Origin: Blastocatellia bacterium
GTDB taxonomy: Bacteria; Acidobacteriota; Blastocatellia; HR10; J050
Reading direction: 5' to 3'
Length of the DNA stretch: 64,000 nt
NCBI GenBank assembly: GCA_026985075.1
Contig: JALSQX010000001.1
Location: 1 to 64,000 of the forward strand
In this document: one piece after another, positions 60,248-64,000 of the stretch
Numbering within the stretch: the first letter of the stretch is position 1
Layout: each line of letters starts with the position of its first letter
Position numbers and translations under genes: made by a program
The notes under the pieces: generated by a model
Told to the model about the DNA's origin: nothing
The model's input: only the letters and a program-made list of their open reading frames with translations
The model's database searches: none

Positions 60248-62872
60248 ATGATGGCGCGGAAGAAACTCGTTCTCATCGATGGCATGTCGAACGTCTATCG
60301 CGCGTACTTTGCTATCCCTCGCCTCTCTAACCGCCAGGGACTGCCCACCAATGCCATTTATGGATTCACGACCATGCTGCGAAAGGTCCTCAAAGACGAG
60401 CGGCCGGATTACATCGCCGTCGTTTTTGACACGGAAGAGCCCACCTTTCGACACGAGATGCATCCCGAGTATAAAGCGAATCGAGCGGAGATGCCCGACG
60501 ACATGGCCTTGCAGATGCCCTATATCCTTCGCGTCTGTGAAGCCTTGCGCATTCCCGTGCTAAAAATTCCCGGCTACGAAGCCGATGATATCATCGGGAC
60601 GCTGGCTCGACGTGCTGAGAAGGAGAAGATGGACGTCGTCATCGTATCTAATGACAAGGATCTCTGTCAGTTGGTCGATGATCACGTCGTCGTCGTGAAG
60701 GCGGATCGGCAGACGACCACGGTACTCGATCGCAAGGGGGTTGAGGAGCGACTGGGCGTGCCGCCGGAAAAGGTCGTTGATGTGTTGGCTCTGTGGGGCG
60801 ACGCCTCCGATAACATCCCCGGCGCGCCGGGCATTGGTGAGAAGGGCAGTGCACAGATCATCAAGCAGTTCGGATCATTGGAGAACGCGCTCGCCCATTG
60901 GGATCAGGTCAAGCGCAAGTCGTATCGAGAGGCGCTTCGCGATTATAAGGAGCAAATCCTGAAATCGCGCGAGCTGGTCACGATCAGAACTGATCTCCCC
61001 ATCGACATCGACTGGGAGGCGCTTCGATATCGGGAGCCGGATCCCGATGAGACAATCGCGCTGTTCACCGAGTTGGATTTCGCGTCCCTGCTCAAGGACT
61101 TCATCGATCTCGATACCAGGAAAGTCGCCGCTCGGACGGCGCGCGCCGCGCGACCAACTGCAGAACCGCCGGGTGAATATCGCGTGGTGACCGATCGGCA
61201 GGAAGCCCGACGGATCCTCGATGGGCTCTGGGAGCGCGATCGCTTCGCGTTCGTCCTGGATATGAACGCCGATGAGGTGAGAGGCGTTTCCTTGGCCACT
61301 CGGCCGCGCTCGGCCAGCTACATCGATCTCACAACAAGCGGCCTCTCGCTCGACGATTTCCAGGAAGCGTTCGAAAACGGCCTGTTGGCCAAGACGACGC
61401 ACGATTTGAAGCAGACGCTCAAGCTGTTCCTGCCTCGCCGTATGGCCATCGAGGGGTCGATCGATGATGTCATGATCGCTTCCTGGTTGTTGGATCCCAA
61501 TCGCGGAAAGTACGATCTGGCCACCATCGCGCGGGAGCACCTGGGCATCGACGTTCCCACCGAGGCGACGGCCGAGCATCTGGCCGAACAAGCTGATGTC
61601 ATCTGGCGGCTGACCGGTGAGTTGCGCCAGCAATTGAAGGAGAATGAACTGACGAAGCTCTACGAAGAGATGGAATTGCCGCTCGTGGAGATTCTGGCCG
61701 ACATGGAGCTGGCTGGCATTCGCGTCGATCCTCAAGTACTCCGGGAGGTGGGCGAGGAGCTGGAAGCCGAGCTGGAGGAGCTCTCCCAGAAGATTTATCG
61801 CGAAGCGGGACGGGAATTCAACATCAACTCGCCCCAGCAACTAGCCGGAGTGTTCGAGGCCCTGCACATCGAGGTCACGCGCAAGACGAGAAAGACGGGG
61901 CGGATGTCGACCAGCGCTGACGTCCTCGAGGGATTGGCGTCTCAATATCCCATCGCCCGGTACGTTCTCGAATATCGCGAATTGGCCAAGTTGAAGGGAA
62001 CGTACGTGGACGCGCTGCCCAAGTTGATCAATCCTCAGACCGGTCGAATTCACACGACGTTCGATCAGACGGGAACGGCGACCGGTCGGCTGTCATCGAA
62101 GAATCCCAATCTGCAGAACATCCCCGTTCGCTCTGAACGCGGGCGCGAGATTCGTAAAGCATTCGTCGCCGCTCCTGGTCATCGACTCATCTCCGCCGAC
62201 TATTCGCAGATCGATCTGCGCGTTCTGGCGCATATGACGGGCGATGAGGCGATGACGCGGGCGTTTCGCGAGGGGCGCGATATCCACGCCGAGGTCGCAC
62301 GCACCGTGTTCGGGGCCAAGACGGAAAAAGAGGAACGAGAGTTGCGTCGCCTGGCCAAGATCGTCAATTTCGCCATCGCTTATGGCATCGGCGCGTTCGG
62401 TCTCTCTCAACGGGTGGGTCTCTCGCGGAGAGAAGCGCAAGCTGTGATCGAGAATTATTACCGGCGCTATCCGGGCGTCCGTCGCTACATGGAAGAGACG
62501 CCCAAGCTGGCGCGGAAACAGGGCTTCGTCCGAAGCCTCTGTGGGCGCATCCGTCCCATTCCCCAGATCGCGAACAAGAATTATGCCGTCCGCCAACGCG
62601 CCGAGCGCGAAGCCATCAATGCGCCCATTCAAGGTGGTAGTGCCGATATCTTCAAACTGGGCATGATTCGCGTCTATCGGGCGTTGAAGCGGGAAGGGCT
62701 CAAGGCGCGCATGGTCCTTCAGGTTCACGATGAGCTTCTTCTGGAAGTTCCGGTGCGGGAGGTCAAACGGGTGCGCGAGCTGGTCAAACAGGAGATGGAA
62801 CAGGCTTATCCGTTGCGCGTTCCGCTGGTCGTCGAAGTCGGCGAGGGGAAGAATTGGTTGGAAGTCAAGTAG
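60248..62872 (+). CDS. polA: DNA polymerase I
   Basis: The 874-residue protein has the 5'-3' nuclease domain (residues 1-300; LVLIDGMSNVYRAYFAI, IPGYEADDIIGTLA), a degenerate 3'-5' exonuclease domain (about 310-490) and the polymerase domain (about 490-874; DYSQIDLRVLAHMTGDE, then QVHDELLLEV). In the exonuclease domain the first motif reads LDMNAD: Asp338 is kept but the catalytic Glu is Asn340. The second and third motifs are also altered, so proofreading is probably absent. Two ATGs (60248, 60251) are possible. Confidence 0.95.
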   Translation: MMARKKLVLIDGMSNVYRAYFAIPRLSNRQGLPTNAIYGFTTMLRKVLKDERPDYIAVVFDTEEPTFRHEMHPEYKANRAEMPDDMALQMPYILRVCEALRIPVLKIPGYEADDIIGTLARRAEKEKMDVVIVSNDKDLCQLVDDHVVVVKADRQTTTVLDRKGVEERLGVPPEKVVDVLALWGDASDNIPGAPGIGEKGSAQIIKQFGSLENALAHWDQVKRKSYREALRDYKEQILKSRELVTIRTDLPIDIDWEALRYREPDPDETIALFTELDFASLLKDFIDLDTRKVAARTARAARPTAEPPGEYRVVTDRQEARRILDGLWERDRFAFVLDMNADEVRGVSLATRPRSASYIDLTTSGLSLDDFQEAFENGLLAKTTHDLKQTLKLFLPRRMAIEGSIDDVMIASWLLDPNRGKYDLATIAREHLGIDVPTEATAEHLAEQADVIWRLTGELRQQLKENELTKLYEEMELPLVEILADMELAGIRVDPQVLREVGEELEAELEELSQKIYREAGREFNINSPQQLAGVFEALHIEVTRKTRKTGRMSTSADVLEGLASQYPIARYVLEYRELAKLKGTYVDALPKLINPQTGRIHTTFDQTGTATGRLSSKNPNLQNIPVRSERGREIRKAFVAAPGHRLISADYSQIDLRVLAHMTGDEAMTRAFREGRDIHAEVARTVFGAKTEKEERELRRLAKIVNFAIAYGIGAFGLSQRVGLSRREAQAVIENYYRRYPGVRRYMEETPKLARKQGFVRSLCGRIRPIPQIANKNYAVRQRAEREAINAPIQGGSADIFKLGMIRVYRALKREGLKARMVLQVHDELLLEVPVREVKRVRELVKQEMEQAYPLRVPLVVEVGEGKNWLEVK

Positions 62873-63006
62873 ACGAGAAGGCGAGGTGGTCGCACGCTCG
62901 TCGCAGAGAGGCGGCGCCGCTGCGCCCGCCAGCCGATCCTTCAGTATAGGGATGATCGAGGGCGAGTGGACGCCGGATCGTCATCGGGATAGCGGGAGGG
63001 CCGAGC

Positions 63007-63942
63007 GTGGGCGTTGAAAAAGGTTCGATGATTCTCGTCACCGGAGCGACCGGGTTCATTGGCCGTCGCTTGTCGGCGGCGCTCGATGAGTGCGGCTACG
63101 AAGTCGCCGTTTTGTCACGCCAGCCATCGCGCGCGCAGCAACGGGTGCCCCAGGCTAAGCTCGTCGAGGCTTGGAATCCACTCTCCGAACCCGCTCCCGT
63201 CCACGTCATCGAGCGCGTGCAGGGCATCGTTCATCTGGCCGGGGAGACGGTGGCCGGCCGCTGGACTGAAGCGCGAAAACGAGCCATTCGCGAGAGCCGC
63301 GTGCAGGGGACACGGAATCTGGTCGCTGCCGTGGCACAGACCGGGAATCGCCCTCGCGTTCTCGTCTCGGCCTCAGCAGTGGGCTATTATGGTGATCGCG
63401 GCGAAGAGATGTTGACCGAACAATCGGCGCCAGGGCGTGACTTTCTCGCCGAGGTCTGTCAAGCCTGGGAAGCCGAAGCGGCGCGCGCCGAGGACCTCGG
63501 CGTGCGCGTCGTGCGGTTGCGCATCGGATTAGTCATGGGCCCCGATGGTGGTGCGCTCAAGGAGATGCTTCCCCTGTTTCGTTTAGGATTGGGCGCGCCG
63601 CTGGGCAGCGGGCGACAATGGTGGTCGTGGATTCATCGTGACGATGTCGTGGGATTAGCCATCGAGGCGCTGGAGAAGGACGCCCTCTCCGGACCGGTCA
63701 ACGCTACCGCCCCCGCGCCGGTGCGGAATAGCGAGTTCACGCGAACGCTCGGGCGCGTCCTCCGCCGTCCGACATGGCCCATGGGCGTACCCGCTTTCGT
63801 CCTTTGTATGCTCCAGGGAGAGTTCGCCGACGTGCTGCTGGCCAGTCAACGCGTCATCCCGACGCGCGCCCAGGCCATCGGTTACCCATTCCGATACGCC
63901 GACCTCGAACCGGCGCTTCGCGCCTGTGTGGAGAGGCGATGA
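63007..63942 (+). CDS. TIGR01777-family SDR epimerase (YfcH-like)
   Basis: The 311-residue extended SDR has ILVTGATGFIGRRLSAALDE, LAGETVAGRWTEARKRAIRE, SASAVGYYGDRGEEMLTE and the C-terminal PAFVLCMLQGEFADVLLASQ, the pattern of the TIGR01777/SDR39U1 family, whose substrate is unknown. The GTG at 63007 follows GGGAGGG; an ATG at 63028 is an alternative. The last 58 bases of the window show nothing. Confidence 0.88.
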   Translation: MGVEKGSMILVTGATGFIGRRLSAALDECGYEVAVLSRQPSRAQQRVPQAKLVEAWNPLSEPAPVHVIERVQGIVHLAGETVAGRWTEARKRAIRESRVQGTRNLVAAVAQTGNRPRVLVSASAVGYYGDRGEEMLTEQSAPGRDFLAEVCQAWEAEAARAEDLGVRVVRLRIGLVMGPDGGALKEMLPLFRLGLGAPLGSGRQWWSWIHRDDVVGLAIEALEKDALSGPVNATAPAPVRNSEFTRTLGRVLRRPTWPMGVPAFVLCMLQGEFADVLLASQRVIPTRAQAIGYPFRYADLEPALRACVERR

Positions 63943-64000
63943 AGCCGATGGAGAGTGGTCCATAAGAGTCGCCCGTTCGCAGGCAGTATCCATGAGACGG

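Overview
The window looks like a chromosomal segment of a moderately GC-rich bacterium, most probably Acidobacteriota or a close relative. This rests on gene content only: an ECF sigma/zinc-finger anti-sigma pair, a secreted TPR-CHAT protein, FG-GAP/ASPIC (CRTAC1-type) proteins, an M49-like lipoprotein, and a complete S10-spc-alpha ribosomal operon with secY, adk and map inside it. No rRNA, tRNA or CRISPR array was seen.

Layout. 1-16,108: ribosomal protein operon from the 3' end of rpsJ to rplQ, with secY-adk-map, a probable promoter before rpmJ and a Rho-independent terminator after rplQ; infA is absent from its usual place. 16,288-23,347: housekeeping genes (M24 aminopeptidase, accB-accC, a DnaQ-like nuclease, fumC) and an M49-like metallopeptidase lipoprotein. 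23,577-25,166: ECF sigma factor and membrane anti-sigma. 25,300-32,860: an accessory island whose two borders carry the same palindromic repeats in opposite orientation. Inside lie a nonsense-split PD-(D/E)XK-like gene with a small partner, a secreted protein made of five 23-residue repeats, a mini zinc-ribbon protein and a 1,167-residue exported PPC-TPR-CHAT protein. 33,051-41,264: gamma-glutamyltransferase, Tat-type class V aminotransferase, saccharopine-dehydrogenase-like enzyme, CRTAC1 protein and a secreted PPC-like protein. 41,726-43,095: a VapBC-like toxin-antitoxin pair bracketed by a 92-bp direct repeat that duplicates the 3' end of a neighbouring DsrE-like gene. 44,077-45,045: metF. 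45,169-56,380: exopolysaccharide operon (BY-kinase, PHP phosphatase, two nucleotide-sugar dehydrogenases, UXS-like and epimerase SDRs, NusG paralogue) running into a PHP phosphoesterase, cysC and sat. 56,113-64,000: a 5'-nucleotidase-like protein running antisense into sat, a repeat-rich gap, a secreted hypothetical, polA and a TIGR01777-type SDR.

The polysaccharide genes supply UDP-uronate and pentose precursors and export control. The adjacent cysC-sat pair would make PAPS, and the PHP enzyme may clear PAP, so a sulfated polysaccharide is a reasonable hypothesis. The most unusual structures are the two-hairpin repeat family found in at least five intergenic clusters on both strands, the inverted island borders with G-quadruplex-prone tracts, and the 949-bp toxin-antitoxin unit that looks as if it integrated into a gene 3' end.
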